A DNA stretch of 64,000 nt from Bacteroidota bacterium (GCA_023422635.1 JAFAGO010000013.1:1-64000); one strand, 5' to 3'. Positions 34,398 to 44,098 are shown, counted from the first letter of the stretch. Notes: generated by a model not told the origin, from the sequence alone. Program-made: numbers and translations.

Positions 34398-34919
34398 ATG
34401 AAAATGCGCATTCGATTATTACTCTGTATTGTAGGAACTTCCCTATTTTTAATCTCTTGTAATAAAGATAGAGACGATGAAACTCCTTTCTTGGAAGGAA
34501 AATATCGATTCGTAAAAGTAACATCTGAAATTCCCGTTGATTATAATGCCGACGGTATTTTTGAAACAGATTTAACCGAATATTTTAGCTGTAAACCATC
34601 GTTAACCTTTCAGAAAGATGGCACTATGAAGTACCCCTCGATCAATGTGGTTATTGAAAATATAACCATTGCATTGGGATCAGGAAATGTATTGGAATAT
34701 GAATTGGCCGCTTGCGCAACGCCAGAATATAATGCAACGTATTCCCTCTCCGGAAACGCCATCAATTGCTCAACCGAGTGGGGAGATCTACTCACCTATC
34801 AAATTGAAAATAACACTATTACATCTCATTTCAATCAGGCTGATTTAGTTGTGCAAGATGAAAATGGAAATAAAATTCTAAAACGAGTACCGCTAACCTT
34901 TCAGTTTTCTAAAAATTAA
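34398..34919 (+). CDS. Hypothetical lipoprotein (lipocalin-like pattern)
   Basis: 173 residues. A lipoprotein signal peptide (MRIRLLLCIVGTSLFLISC, lipobox LISC) is followed by CNKDRDDET. The mature part has strands and Cys residues (about 75 and 112-132) and a lipocalin-like opening, FLEGKYRFVKVTSE, reminiscent of Bacteroidota lipocalin-like domains. No known function. It starts 9 bp after alaS and is followed by another lipoprotein gene after 24 bp, so the three may be one unit. The start could be the second ATG, two codons in. Confidence 0.7.
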   Translation: MKMRIRLLLCIVGTSLFLISCNKDRDDETPFLEGKYRFVKVTSEIPVDYNADGIFETDLTEYFSCKPSLTFQKDGTMKYPSINVVIENITIALGSGNVLEYELAACATPEYNATYSLSGNAINCSTEWGDLLTYQIENNTITSHFNQADLVVQDENGNKILKRVPLTFQFSKN

Positions 34920-34943
34920 AAAAGTAGATTTAAAATAGATTCG

Positions 34944-35690
34944 ATGAAAAATTACCTACTTCTTCTCCTCATTTCAATTATTGTCTTTTCCTGCAAAAAA
35001 GAAGGTGTAAATAAAGAAGTGATGATGGAGAATTTTGTAAAATCGATGAAAACGCAGCCATCGAAAGTGGAGGGTTCTACGGTTGTGTTAACCAAAACAG
35101 AAAAAACAGGAAACAATGAAATTACACTTCATTTCGAAACTGGACTTTCTGAAGACAATATTCAACCACAAATGATTAGCGATGCCATTCAAGATTTAAT
35201 GGTGCAAATCATCAAAAGGAATTCTAAAAACATTCAACTTCTCGAAAAAGGCGTCAACTTTAAAGTAATTCTTACGGGTAAAGATGGAAAGGAATTGTAT
35301 ACGGATGTCATCAACAAATCCAGTATGACCGCTAAAAAACCTCAAGCCGAAATCAACGAAAAACATAATCAGTTGAACCAAATGCTGGAAATTTCGAATG
35401 CGAATTTACCCATAACCGATTCTACCACCGGAATTACCATTACCAAAATTGCTTTGGGCAACAATAACGACGTAATTTATACTGCAGAAGTTCCCGAAAA
35501 AATGAAAAGCATTGTAAAAATCGCCGACAACCGCGCACTTATTAAAAAAAATATGTCAACGGATAAGCAATTCAAACAAATGCTAATCGATCTTAAAAAC
35601 TACGATATCTCCACGCTCAAGTATGAATATCGCGACAAAAACGGTACACTTTTACAGCACGTTGAAATGCAAGAAAAAGACTTCAAATAA
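34944..35690 (+). CDS. Hypothetical lipoprotein
   Basis: 248 residues. A lipoprotein signal (KNYLLLLLISIIVFSC, Cys at 17) leads into a mixed alpha/beta, charged mature protein with no cysteines after the lipobox and no motif I recognise. Two related-looking halves may exist: TEKTGNNEITLHFETGL near residue 52 and ITKIALGNNNDVIYTAEVP near residue 172 each precede a helix-rich segment. It sits 24 bp after the previous lipoprotein. Function unknown. Confidence 0.7.
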   Translation: MKNYLLLLLISIIVFSCKKEGVNKEVMMENFVKSMKTQPSKVEGSTVVLTKTEKTGNNEITLHFETGLSEDNIQPQMISDAIQDLMVQIIKRNSKNIQLLEKGVNFKVILTGKDGKELYTDVINKSSMTAKKPQAEINEKHNQLNQMLEISNANLPITDSTTGITITKIALGNNNDVIYTAEVPEKMKSIVKIADNRALIKKNMSTDKQFKQMLIDLKNYDISTLKYEYRDKNGTLLQHVEMQEKDFK

Positions 35691-35784
35691 AATACTTCTG
35701 AACCGCACTCTTCCGTTTTTTATACTTTTCAACAAAAATGTTTCTAATTTCATGGTGATCATCATAAGTAATGCTGATTATCGT

Positions 35785-35792
35785 TATTTTTG
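35785..35792 (+). promoter_or_regulatory. Putative -7 element TATTTTTG of the DUF5686 gene
   Basis: A TAnnTTTG match 16 nt before the ATG at 35809. Confidence 0.45.
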
Positions 35793-35808
35793 AACACATT
35801 TTTTAAAG

Positions 35809-38235
35809 ATGAAAAAAATCCTAAACCTTACCTTTTGCATTTTTGCAACCTTTGTATTTTCACAATCGAAGATTATTGTGAAAGAAGCTGGAACTCAGAG
35901 AATAATTCCAAACGCAACGGTAAAATGCAACAATAAAACGCTCGGAACAACCAATAACGCAGGCGAATTACAGTTCCGTACTAAGTGTAAAAAAGTTTCG
36001 GTTTCCGCCGCTGGCTTCTTTGAAGATGATGTTGTTACAGATAAATTGATGGAAGTTTTTCTTTCAAAAGCTGATCCCAAAACTCAAAATATTCAAACCG
36101 TTATTTTAGAAGATAAAAGTGATCCTCGCGCACTTGAAATTTTGAAGAAAGTAAACGATAACTACAATGAAAATTCGCCAAAAAGTCTCGAATCTTATTC
36201 GTTTAAATCATACGAAAAAATGTCTTACGATTTTGATGAAGATAGTATTCGAAATTATAATATTTCGATGCAGCATAAAATCGATTCTTTAAAACAGCTG
36301 CCTGAGCAATACACATCAAAACAAGAAAAAAAGGATTCCCTTGACGGCATCAACATGATGAAATTAATGGGGAAAAGTAAACTTTTTCTTTGGGAAAGAG
36401 CATCGCAATATTTATACTCTAACAAATACGGTGAAAAAATCAACATTTTAGACAATCGCGTTTCGGGTCTCAATCAACCGCTTTATGAAATGATGGCGTT
36501 ACGTTCGAACAGAACTCAAATGCCACGAGAAATCCGCGAAGAAAACCGAAGTTTATACCGCTATTTCCTTACGGATTCGATTGATATTGATGGCAGAAAA
36601 AATTATGTAATTCGATTCCGCCAAGTCGACTATAAACAACCCGTTAAAAAAAGAAAATTCAATGGTTACTTGTACATCGATGCTGAAACATATGGAATTA
36701 AAAAAATTGAAAGCAACAGTAAAATTAAATCTGAAGGAAGCATCACCAGCATTTGGAAACCCATTGATAATAAATGGTTTTTAGTAAAAGAAAACCTGAA
36801 AATCCGAATGGGAAAAACAAATCTCGATGATAAAAAAGACAAAGATTCTGCAAAAGACAAAAGAAACACGTACGGGAATTATGTTTTCATGACTGCCGAC
36901 TATTTTGATTTTAAAACGCCAATCGAAGAAAAATCAAAGGATTTTAAAGGCTACACCATTGAGGTTAAAAATGCCGACGGAACTTTGCTCGATCAATACC
37001 GCACTACTCCACTTACCGCAAGAGAGTTAATGACCTACGAAAAAGTAGATAGCGTGGGAACCAAATACCGTCTCGATCAAAAAGCAAGCATTGCTAGTGG
37101 TTTATTAAAAGGGAAACTTCGTTCTGGAATGGTAGATTTCGATTTGGGAAGAATTATCGGCTATAATGCACACGAAAAAATACGCGTTGGAGTTGCTGCA
37201 AAACTCAACGAAAAATTCAATAAATACCTTTCTCCCGACGCATATGTGGCCTACGGATTTGGTGATAAAAAATTCAAATATGGAGCGGGAATTGACGTTC
37301 GTACAACGTTGGAAAAAAATTCATTCTTCCGTGTAGAATATTTTAACGATGTAATGGCAGCCGGAAGATTTCCGGAAAACCAATGGAATTTTCGTATGAA
37401 ATTAATGAATTCTGGAATCGCCCTTAACAATTCGAGATTCTTTAAATACGATGGATTTAAATTGGCGTACGAAAACGATATCACGAACGGAATTACCGTA
37501 AATGTTTCTGCGAAAAAAACCAATGAGCAAGCCACCTTCGATTACAATTTTAAAAATTTAGGAAATGATTTTGACGTCTTTACGACAGCAATTACGTTGA
37601 AATTTTCGCCCACTTCTAAAAATATTATGACACCTTCTGGAAAATACACCTACGAGCAAAGGTTTCCAGAACTTTATCTGAATTATGAGCAAGCCCTAAA
37701 ATCACTTGGTGGAGAAATTAATTTTTCAAGAATCAATGCATTATTTGCTCATCAATTTAAAACCGACCTAGGCGTTACAGGATTTCGATTGTATGGAGGA
37801 TTAACAACAGGCGACGCACCAATTTGGTACAATTACACAATGAATGGTTTAGGAAACGGCAAAAACGGACTTAACTTCAACCTTACCTCGTACTTAGGTT
37901 TTGCAACGATGCAAGGTGGTAAATATTATAACGATAAATTTGTAGGAACATACCTTACCCACAGAATTCCTTGGTATTTTAAAAGTTTTGGTAAAAATAT
38001 TTCGAGCTTCGATGTGGTTTACCGTGGCGTAATTGGTGATATGAAAAATCCAGAATTTCACCAATTTGATTTTCAAAAAATGGATCATTTGTACAACGAA
38101 GTTGGTTTGGAATGGAATAATTTCCTTTCTTCGCAGTTTAATCTTGGCTTCTTTTACCGCATTGGTCATTATTCTACCAACCGATTTAAAGATAATTTTG
38201 CCATTCAATTCAAACTCAAACTATTAGGATTTTAA
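35809..38235 (+). CDS. DUF5686 outer-membrane protein with carboxypeptidase-regulatory-like domain
   Basis: 808 residues. A signal peptide (KKILNLTFCIFATFVFS) is followed by a short beta-sandwich at about 20-95 (IIPNATVKCNNKTLGTTNNAGELQF), like the CarboxypepD_reg plug-type domain. A large DUF5686 region covers the rest, ending in a strand-rich barrel whose last residues are AIQFKLKLLGF. The family is common in Bacteroidota outer membranes; function is not known. It begins a tight cluster: the small gene at 38237 starts 1 bp after its stop. Confidence 0.85.
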   Translation: MKKILNLTFCIFATFVFSQSKIIVKEAGTQRIIPNATVKCNNKTLGTTNNAGELQFRTKCKKVSVSAAGFFEDDVVTDKLMEVFLSKADPKTQNIQTVILEDKSDPRALEILKKVNDNYNENSPKSLESYSFKSYEKMSYDFDEDSIRNYNISMQHKIDSLKQLPEQYTSKQEKKDSLDGINMMKLMGKSKLFLWERASQYLYSNKYGEKINILDNRVSGLNQPLYEMMALRSNRTQMPREIREENRSLYRYFLTDSIDIDGRKNYVIRFRQVDYKQPVKKRKFNGYLYIDAETYGIKKIESNSKIKSEGSITSIWKPIDNKWFLVKENLKIRMGKTNLDDKKDKDSAKDKRNTYGNYVFMTADYFDFKTPIEEKSKDFKGYTIEVKNADGTLLDQYRTTPLTARELMTYEKVDSVGTKYRLDQKASIASGLLKGKLRSGMVDFDLGRIIGYNAHEKIRVGVAAKLNEKFNKYLSPDAYVAYGFGDKKFKYGAGIDVRTTLEKNSFFRVEYFNDVMAAGRFPENQWNFRMKLMNSGIALNNSRFFKYDGFKLAYENDITNGITVNVSAKKTNEQATFDYNFKNLGNDFDVFTTAITLKFSPTSKNIMTPSGKYTYEQRFPELYLNYEQALKSLGGEINFSRINALFAHQFKTDLGVTGFRLYGGLTTGDAPIWYNYTMNGLGNGKNGLNFNLTSYLGFATMQGGKYYNDKFVGTYLTHRIPWYFKSFGKNISSFDVVYRGVIGDMKNPEFHQFDFQKMDHLYNEVGLEWNNFLSSQFNLGFFYRIGHYSTNRFKDNFAIQFKLKLLGF

Positions 38236-38236
38236 A

Positions 38237-38473
38237 ATGAAAAACATCCAGATTCAAGCATCACAATTTTTTGAACTTTTAAAAACCAACGATACCTCTA
38301 TGTGGGAAATTTTTTCGCAAATGATTGATGGTGAAGAAAAGGAAATTATTTTTTTAGATGATGATGCCAAAGTATTGTTCAATTACATTTTGCCCTCCAA
38401 TCTGGAAAAATTAGAAGAAGATCGAAAAATCTTTTCCAAAGAATTTACGCAAAAAGTGAGCAAATTAAATTAA
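38237..38473 (+). CDS. Small hypothetical protein
   Basis: 78 residues, acidic, helical, with no signal peptide, no membrane segment and no recognised domain. Its start lies 1 bp after the DUF5686 stop and the next gene begins 7 bp after its own stop. This tight packing between two clear genes on one strand, without a competing frame, supports it being real. Function unknown. Confidence 0.65.
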   Translation: MKNIQIQASQFFELLKTNDTSMWEIFSQMIDGEEKEIIFLDDDAKVLFNYILPSNLEKLEEDRKIFSKEFTQKVSKLN

Positions 38474-38480
38474 GATATTC

Positions 38481-39950
38481 ATGAAGTTGAAAACCATTAC
38501 AATTGCAGTTTTAACATTGCTTTCCAGTCCAATTTTTGCACAAAAATATGCAAAGCCCTTAGTTTCCGCCATTAAAGATTCTGATCTTAAAAAAGACATG
38601 TACGAAATGGCTGCGGACCAATTTTGGGGAAGAGAGGCAGGAACTCTAGACGAATTAAAGGTATCGATGTGGCTCGCAGATAAAGCCAAAGAAGCAGGAA
38701 TGCAACCTGCCGGAGATAACGGAACTTTCTTCCAATTTTTCGATATGTATCGCCATAAAGTAAGTCCAGAAAGCACATTAACAATTGGCAAACAACCCTT
38801 GCAATTGTGGAAAGATTATTTGGTTGCTGAACCTGTACAATCAAGAATTGCATCTGAAATCGTTTACGTATCGAAGCCGGAACCTGAAGATTTAAAAAAG
38901 CTTAATTTAAAAGGTAAAGTTGTCGCAATTGATCCTACAGATAAAGATATTGCAAAAGATATGACTCTTTTTGAGCGCCGATATCCAGGTTTCGTTCTTC
39001 GCAAATATTATAAAACAGCTTTAGAATTGGGTGCTGCGGGAATTATTTTTCTTACCGATGACACTTCGGAAAAAAGTTGGCCTGAAATTCTACCACAAAT
39101 GACGCGTGGAAGTTATGGTGTAGAAGGATTGAGAGAAAAAATTTCGAAAAATATTCCTGTACTTTGGATCAAAAGAGAAAATAGCGCTTGGGTAAAATCC
39201 AATCCGAGTATCGACTTAGATTTACATACCGAAACCTATCAATATCCGTCTGTAAACGTTATTGGTAAAATTGAAGGTACAGATCCAAAATTGAAAAACG
39301 AATACGTGCTCATCAGCGGACATCAAGATCACGATGGGATCCGACATCCCGTGGAAAACGACACTATTTATAACGGAGCAGATGATAACGCAAGTACTTG
39401 TGTAGCCATGCTTGCAATTGCAAGAGCCTATAAAAAGCAACCCTCCAAAAGAAGTATTCTTTTTGTTTTTCACGGAGCAGAAGAAAGAGGATTGTTAGGT
39501 TCTCGTTGGCACGCTGCGCATCCTGTTGTTCCTAAAGAAAATATTGTTGCCGTTCTCAATGGTGATATGATTGGCCGTAATAACAATGATGAAGCTGCGC
39601 TACTAGGCGGAATTGCTCCCCACAAAAACTCAGACGACTTGGTAAAAATGGCAGAAGAAGCCAATAATGAAAGCACAAAATTCAAGTATTTAAAAGATTG
39701 GGATTCCCCAAATCATGCTGAATATTTTTATTTTAGAAGCGATCATCTACCGTATGCGAAAGAAGGCATTCCTGCCCTATTTTTCACCAGCGTACTGCAT
39801 CACCAATATCATACGCCACAAGACGAAAGTGAAAACATCAATTTCCCTAAGCTTCATAAAATGACGGAATGGATGTACAGAACAAGTTGGAAAGTAGCCA
39901 ATGAAAACGCCCGACCAAAAATTCTATCCAATTGGAAATTAGAACGTTAG
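38481..39950 (+). CDS. M28 family zinc aminopeptidase-like peptidase
   Basis: 489 residues with a signal peptide (KLKTITIAVLTLLSSPIFA, cut before QKY). The PA-like insert runs at about 110-250. The zinc ligands are arranged as in M28: SGHQDHDG (His about 280), YNGADDNAS (Asp about 301), GAEERGLLGS with the catalytic Glu-Glu (about 334), NGDMIGR and HHQYHTPQD (His). An exported aminopeptidase is likely, acting in the periplasm or at the surface. It is the last gene of the 35.8-39.95 kb unit. Confidence 0.9.
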   Translation: MKLKTITIAVLTLLSSPIFAQKYAKPLVSAIKDSDLKKDMYEMAADQFWGREAGTLDELKVSMWLADKAKEAGMQPAGDNGTFFQFFDMYRHKVSPESTLTIGKQPLQLWKDYLVAEPVQSRIASEIVYVSKPEPEDLKKLNLKGKVVAIDPTDKDIAKDMTLFERRYPGFVLRKYYKTALELGAAGIIFLTDDTSEKSWPEILPQMTRGSYGVEGLREKISKNIPVLWIKRENSAWVKSNPSIDLDLHTETYQYPSVNVIGKIEGTDPKLKNEYVLISGHQDHDGIRHPVENDTIYNGADDNASTCVAMLAIARAYKKQPSKRSILFVFHGAEERGLLGSRWHAAHPVVPKENIVAVLNGDMIGRNNNDEAALLGGIAPHKNSDDLVKMAEEANNESTKFKYLKDWDSPNHAEYFYFRSDHLPYAKEGIPALFFTSVLHHQYHTPQDESENINFPKLHKMTEWMYRTSWKVANENARPKILSNWKLER

Positions 39951-39971
39951 AAATAACATAAAACTTTATAA

Positions 39972-40001
39972 AATAGCGCGCTTTTGGTGCGTTATTTTTT
40001 T
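39972..40001 (+). terminator. Intrinsic terminator of the M28 peptidase unit
   Basis: A stem AATAGCGC / GCGTTATT (one G-T pair) followed by a T-run, 22 bp after the stop. Confidence 0.75.
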
Positions 40002-40182
40002 GATTAGAATTTAAAAGCTTAGCTTAAAATTATCGTGAATCAAGCACAATTTCTTTCAATTACTTGAAGTTAGATCAATTTCCAATCATCAATTTAAATA
40101 AAAAAAGAGAAAAAGGAAAAGTAAAAATTTGAAAGCTTTTAAACTTGAAACAATCTTCAATTAGTTGCTCCAATTACTTCAC

Positions 40183-41022
40183 TTATTTCTTATCCAATTG
40201 ATGTAAATACGTTTCCACAGAACGTTTAGCAGAAGTAACATCGTGAACACGCAAAATATTCGCTCCGTTGTGTAACGCTTTTAAATGGAGTTTCTGGGTT
40301 TCTTCATCAATATCTAACGCGGACTTTCCGGCGGGTTTATAAATAAAAGATTTTCTGGAAATCCCAACCAAAACGGGATATTGACCAAAACTAAGAAATC
40401 CTAATTCATCTAGCAATTGATGATTTTGTTCCACTGTTTTCCCAAAACCAAAACCAGGATCTAAAACGATATCATAAATTCCTAAATTCAACAATTCGTT
40501 AATTTTTGCAGAAAAATATTTATTTTCTTCAAGAGTAATATCCGTTGAAATTTGTTTTTCATGCATCGTGGAGTAATGAGCATTTATGTGCATCAAAATG
40601 TAAGGCAACCGCGTTTTGGCTACAGCTGAAAACATTTCAGAATCAAATTGTCCACCCGAAATATCATTAATCATATCAATGCCCTCATTCGCACCAAATT
40701 CCACCACATCGGAATAAAAAGTGTCTAACGAAATTAACGTCTGGGGAAATTGTTTTTTAATATCCGAGATTAAAGATCCTAATCGTTCAATTTCTTCTTG
40801 AGCCGAAATTTTTACCGCGTTTGGACGAGTTGACTGCGCGCCGATATCTAAAATTTCCGCACCATCTTCCACCAATTGTTCCGCATGCAAAAGTGCTATA
40901 TCGGTGGAAAAGAATTTTCCTCCATCCGAAAAAGAATCAGGAGTTATATTCAAAATTCCCATTATTTTAGGTTTCGAAAGATCAAGCAGCGAACCTCGAC
41001 AATTGAGCGAAAAGTTTTTCAT
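40183..41022 (-). CDS. folP: Dihydropteroate synthase
   Basis: 279 residues from the ATG at 41022. It joins 6-hydroxymethyl-dihydropterin pyrophosphate to p-aminobenzoate in folate synthesis. Characteristic motifs are IMGILNITPDSFSDGGKF near the N-terminus, the IGAQSTRPNA loop, DPGFGFGKTVEQNHQLL and GISRKSFI. The N-terminal signature and the ordering are normal. The ATG is preceded at 4 nt by TATTTTTG; a longer frame from a TTG at 41037 is not needed. It is divergent from the DUF1599 gene at 41113. Confidence 0.96.
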   Translation of the reverse strand: MKNFSLNCRGSLLDLSKPKIMGILNITPDSFSDGGKFFSTDIALLHAEQLVEDGAEILDIGAQSTRPNAVKISAQEEIERLGSLISDIKKQFPQTLISLDTFYSDVVEFGANEGIDMINDISGGQFDSEMFSAVAKTRLPYILMHINAHYSTMHEKQISTDITLEENKYFSAKINELLNLGIYDIVLDPGFGFGKTVEQNHQLLDELGFLSFGQYPVLVGISRKSFIYKPAGKSALDIDEETQKLHLKALHNGANILRVHDVTSAKRSVETYLHQLDKK

Positions 41023-41026
41023 AGCG

Positions 41027-41034
41027 CAAAAATA
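41027..41034 (-). promoter_or_regulatory. Putative -7 element TATTTTTG abutting the folP start
   Basis: A TAnnTTTG match on the minus strand with a 4-nt spacer (CGCT) to the folP ATG. Confidence 0.5.
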
Positions 41035-41112
41035 CAAAAAGCGACATCAATCACCTCTTCCGGAAATACCACTTTCGGCAAAATCCTTATCTTTACGTTT
41101 CGAAAAAATAAT

Positions 41113-41679
41113 ATGCTCACCACCTCTATTCAATTTGAAAATAGTATTGCAGAATGCCGCGATCTGTTCTCTAAAAAAATGCACGATTACGGCGCAGCTT
41201 GGCGGGTTTTAAGGCCAAGTTCTATCACCGACCAAATTTATATTAAAGTTAACAGAATCCGCACGTTGCAAATGTCGGATACCAAAATGGTCGACGAAAG
41301 CGAGGAAGATGAATTTGTAGCCATTGTAAATTATTCGATTATCGGATTGATACAATTGGAAAAAGGGATGTCTGAAAATCTTGATGAAAATCCCGAGGAA
41401 ATCCTGAAGCTTTACGACAAATATGCTTTGGAAGCCAAACAATTAATGGAAAGAAAAAACCACGATTATGGTGAAGCGTGGCGCGAAATGCGCATCTCAT
41501 CAATCACCGACTTAATTTTCCAGAAGGTTTTGCGCACCAAGCAAATTGAAGATAACAACGGAAAAACTTTAGTCTCCGAAGGTTTAGATGCCAATTATTT
41601 CGACATGCTGAATTATGCAGTATTTTGTTTAATCAAGTTTTCAGAAAGTAAAACGACTACACACGAAAATTACACCTAA
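41113..41679 (+). CDS. DUF1599 protein with two copies of the domain
   Basis: 188 residues carrying the DUF1599 (nucleotide-modification-associated domain 1) unit twice. The motif reads MHDYGAAWRVLRPSSITDQI with KVNRIRTLQ at about 22-53, and NHDYGEAWREMRISSITDLI with KVLRTKQIE at about 115-148. Repeat 2 is closer to the consensus. The ATG at 41113 follows a near-consensus TATCTTTA element by 17 nt; the upstream open frame overlapping folP is not coding. Function is unknown, though such domains recur with nucleotide-modifying enzymes. It is followed 16 bp later by a BT_3928-type gene. Confidence 0.88.
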   Translation: MLTTSIQFENSIAECRDLFSKKMHDYGAAWRVLRPSSITDQIYIKVNRIRTLQMSDTKMVDESEEDEFVAIVNYSIIGLIQLEKGMSENLDENPEEILKLYDKYALEAKQLMERKNHDYGEAWREMRISSITDLIFQKVLRTKQIEDNNGKTLVSEGLDANYFDMLNYAVFCLIKFSESKTTTHENYT

Positions 41680-41695
41680 CCCATAGTAAATTGAT

Positions 41696-42784
41696 ATGAG
41701 AAAAATTCTAAGAATTGTAATTGCACTAATTTTTATTGCTTCTGGATTTGTAAAAGCGGTAGATGTTGTTGGGTTTTCTTTTAAGCTAGAAGAATACTTT
41801 TCGCCTACCGTTTTCAATATGCCTTTTTTCGAAGAATTCTCGCTTCCTATCGCCATTTTTGTGGTGGCGTTGGAACTGATTTTAGGTGTAATGCTTTTAC
41901 TCAATCTTCATCTTAAAAAAGTATTAGCAGCATTAATTGCGTTGTGTATTTTCTTTGCATTTCTCACTTTTTATTCTGCTTATTTCAATAAAGTTACCGA
42001 TTGTGGATGTTTTGGAGATGCCATAAAATTCACACCTTGGCAAAGCTTTATTAAAGATATAATTCTTCTGTTTGGTCTCTTCTTGCTTTGGTTGTTGTAC
42101 CGTAAAAATTTTCAGGAAAATGAACATCACACTTCTTTTAGGAAAACCGTTTTGGTGATTTCATTAGTTGCAACTGCTTTTACTATCGGTTGGGGAACGT
42201 TCAACGAGCCACTGATTGATTTTAGAGATTACGCAATTGGAACCGACATCCATGCTGAGCAGAAAAAAATCGCCAACGATCCTTCTGAATTCAAAACTTT
42301 TTATGTATTGAAGGACAAGAAAACGGGTGAAGTGAAGGAAGTAAATCAAGACGATTATGTAAGTGTGAAAGAATATTGGGAAGAAGGAACGCCTTGGGAA
42401 ATTCAAAGCGATAAAACTTTTTCAAAAATTGTGAAAGAAGGTTATGCTTCTGAAATTTCAAAATTTAAATTAGAAGATGAAAACGGAAATGACCTAACTG
42501 ACGAAATTTTAAGCAAGCCAAAAGTAATCCTTGTATTTTCGTACAAACCGAACGCTGTAAAAGATTCCAAAGTATTGGCAGAAAATGTTCAGCGGAAAAT
42601 CAATCAACTTCAAATTCCTGCCTACGAAATTTCGCCATCGAATATGCGTTTAACACAACTTCCGCACTTGAGTATGGATGCCACCGCGATTAAAACCATC
42701 GCAAGAAGTAATCCATCATATGTGGTACTCGAAAACAGTAAAATTGTGGATAAAGGCGGTGCTGAAGAATATTTTAAACAATAA
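41696..42784 (+). CDS. BT_3928-type membrane protein (DoxX/MauE-like with thioredoxin-like tail)
   Basis: 362 residues. Four membrane helices fill the first 150 residues, with SGFVKAVDVVGFSFKLEEYF in the first loop and the MauE/DoxX-type motif DCGCFGDAIKFTPWQSFIKD (about 102-121). The long soluble C-terminal part resembles a thioredoxin-like fold (KVILVFSYKPNAV, then EISPSN) but lacks a CxxC, so redox activity through a canonical motif is not expected there. It probably handles disulfides or quinone chemistry in the periplasm, by family analogy only. It is the second gene of the DUF1599 operon. Confidence 0.8.
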   Translation: MRKILRIVIALIFIASGFVKAVDVVGFSFKLEEYFSPTVFNMPFFEEFSLPIAIFVVALELILGVMLLLNLHLKKVLAALIALCIFFAFLTFYSAYFNKVTDCGCFGDAIKFTPWQSFIKDIILLFGLFLLWLLYRKNFQENEHHTSFRKTVLVISLVATAFTIGWGTFNEPLIDFRDYAIGTDIHAEQKKIANDPSEFKTFYVLKDKKTGEVKEVNQDDYVSVKEYWEEGTPWEIQSDKTFSKIVKEGYASEISKFKLEDENGNDLTDEILSKPKVILVFSYKPNAVKDSKVLAENVQRKINQLQIPAYEISPSNMRLTQLPHLSMDATAIKTIARSNPSYVVLENSKIVDKGGAEEYFKQ

Positions 42785-42816
42785 GAAAAACAACTCTAAA
42801 ATAAATTGTAACAACA

Positions 42817-43161
42817 ATGCAAAAATCAAATAAACCCATCGCCGGATATCATTTACTAATGATTCTTTCTTCTGTAGACGGAAATTTTGTTCCCGAAGAA
42901 GGCATCAAAGTAAAAGAATATTTGGAAGAAGAATTTCCATTCAGAATCAATCTTGATAATGAACTTGATGCAATTGCGAATTTAAATCCAGAAGATTGGA
43001 AAGATCATTTTGAATTTCACGCAAGATGTTTTCAAGAAGATTCAACCGAAAAAGAAAGAGAAGATTTTCTGAAATTCGCTAAATCGCTGATTAAAGCTGA
43101 TAATGCTGTTACGGAAGATGAGCACCGTTTTTATGTATTGCTGAAAAATCTTTGGAAATAA
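42817..43161 (+). CDS. TerB-like (tellurite resistance B fold) protein
   Basis: 114 residues, all helical. It has the TerB opening GYHLLMILSSVDGNFVPEEGIKVKEYL and a later acidic EDEHRFYVLL. The two DG/D-N turns (SVDGN and ADNAV) near the acidic residues fit the metal-binding sites of TerB folds. No signal peptide. It is 32 bp after the BT_3928-type gene, on the same strand. A metal- or membrane-stress role is inference from the fold only. Confidence 0.8.
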   Translation: MQKSNKPIAGYHLLMILSSVDGNFVPEEGIKVKEYLEEEFPFRINLDNELDAIANLNPEDWKDHFEFHARCFQEDSTEKEREDFLKFAKSLIKADNAVTEDEHRFYVLLKNLWK

Positions 43162-43282
43162 ACATTACAACACCTTAATCGAAATTGATTTGGGATTGTA
43201 ACAGTAGATTTAAAAGAAGTGCACTTACCAAAAATGCATTTACAATTCAACTTGAAAGTATAACAAATAAATTTTCAATTTT

Positions 43283-44041
43283 ATGAGAAAAAATATCGTA
43301 GCCGGAAACTGGAAAATGAACAAAACATTACCAGAAGCTGAGGCATTAATGCAAGAACTTTTGGATTACAAAAGAAACAATACCACCAATTGCGAAGTGT
43401 ACATTGCGCCACCAAGTCTATATTTAATTAAAGCTGCTGAGCTTTTTGTAAACGGTGAAATTGGTGTTTACGCACAAGATTTATCTGAATATGCTTCAGG
43501 TGCTTACACAGGCGAAATTTCTGTACCAATGTTGCAATCTGTAGGTGTTGACGGAAGCATTGTTGCACACTCTGAAAGAAGACAATACCACGGTGAAACC
43601 GATAGCCACGCGCAGAAAAAAATTAAAGCGTTGTTAGATGCAGGTTTAACCCCAATTTATTGTAACGGAGAAACTTTGGAGCAAAGAAAATCAGGACAAC
43701 ATTTTGAGGTGGTAAAAAACCAAACCGAAGTTGCATTAGCTGGCCTTTCTGCAGATGAAGTTAAAAAAGTAGTAATTGCATACGAACCCGTTTGGGCAAT
43801 TGGAACTGGCGAAACAGCAACACCGGAACAAGCACAAGAAATCCATGCATACATTCGCAGCATTATTGCTGAACAACACGGAAAAGAAGTAGCAGACGAA
43901 GTTTCTATTCTTTATGGAGGATCTGTAAAACCAGACAATGCCAAAGAAATTTTTGCAAAACCGGATATTGATGGCGGACTAATCGGAGGTGCCGCTTTAA
44001 AAGTTGAAGATTTCGCTAAGATTATCGAAGCGTTTAACTAG
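43283..44041 (+). CDS. tpiA: Triose-phosphate isomerase
   Basis: 252 residues. Interconverts dihydroxyacetone phosphate and glyceraldehyde-3-phosphate. The N-terminus AGNWKMNKT holds the catalytic Lys. HSERR contains the electrophilic His, AYEPVWAIGTG the catalytic Glu and start of loop 6, and ILYGGSVKPDN the phosphate loop. Length is normal. The 121-bp gap before it has no gene. It ends with a strong terminator. Confidence 0.97.
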   Translation: MRKNIVAGNWKMNKTLPEAEALMQELLDYKRNNTTNCEVYIAPPSLYLIKAAELFVNGEIGVYAQDLSEYASGAYTGEISVPMLQSVGVDGSIVAHSERRQYHGETDSHAQKKIKALLDAGLTPIYCNGETLEQRKSGQHFEVVKNQTEVALAGLSADEVKKVVIAYEPVWAIGTGETATPEQAQEIHAYIRSIIAEQHGKEVADEVSILYGGSVKPDNAKEIFAKPDIDGGLIGGAALKVEDFAKIIEAFN

Positions 44042-44062
44042 GCCATAATCACAAATATATCG

Positions 44063-44098
44063 AGGAGCTGCAAGTGTTGATCTTGTGGCTTCTTTTTT
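44063..44098 (+). terminator. Intrinsic terminator of tpiA
   Basis: A 12-pair stem AGGAGCTGCAAG / CTTGTGGCTTCT (three G-T pairs), 7-nt loop, then T-run, 22 bp after the stop. Confidence 0.85.

Noticed and set aside
39951..40182. Small RNA or tRNA in the gap after the M28 peptidase
   Set aside because: Apart from the terminator there is only AT-rich sequence with no cloverleaf or promoter-like element.
40876..41112. Upstream extension of the DUF1599 frame across folP
   Set aside because: It runs opposite folP through its conserved N-terminus and has no family resemblance; ATG 41113 is the natural start.
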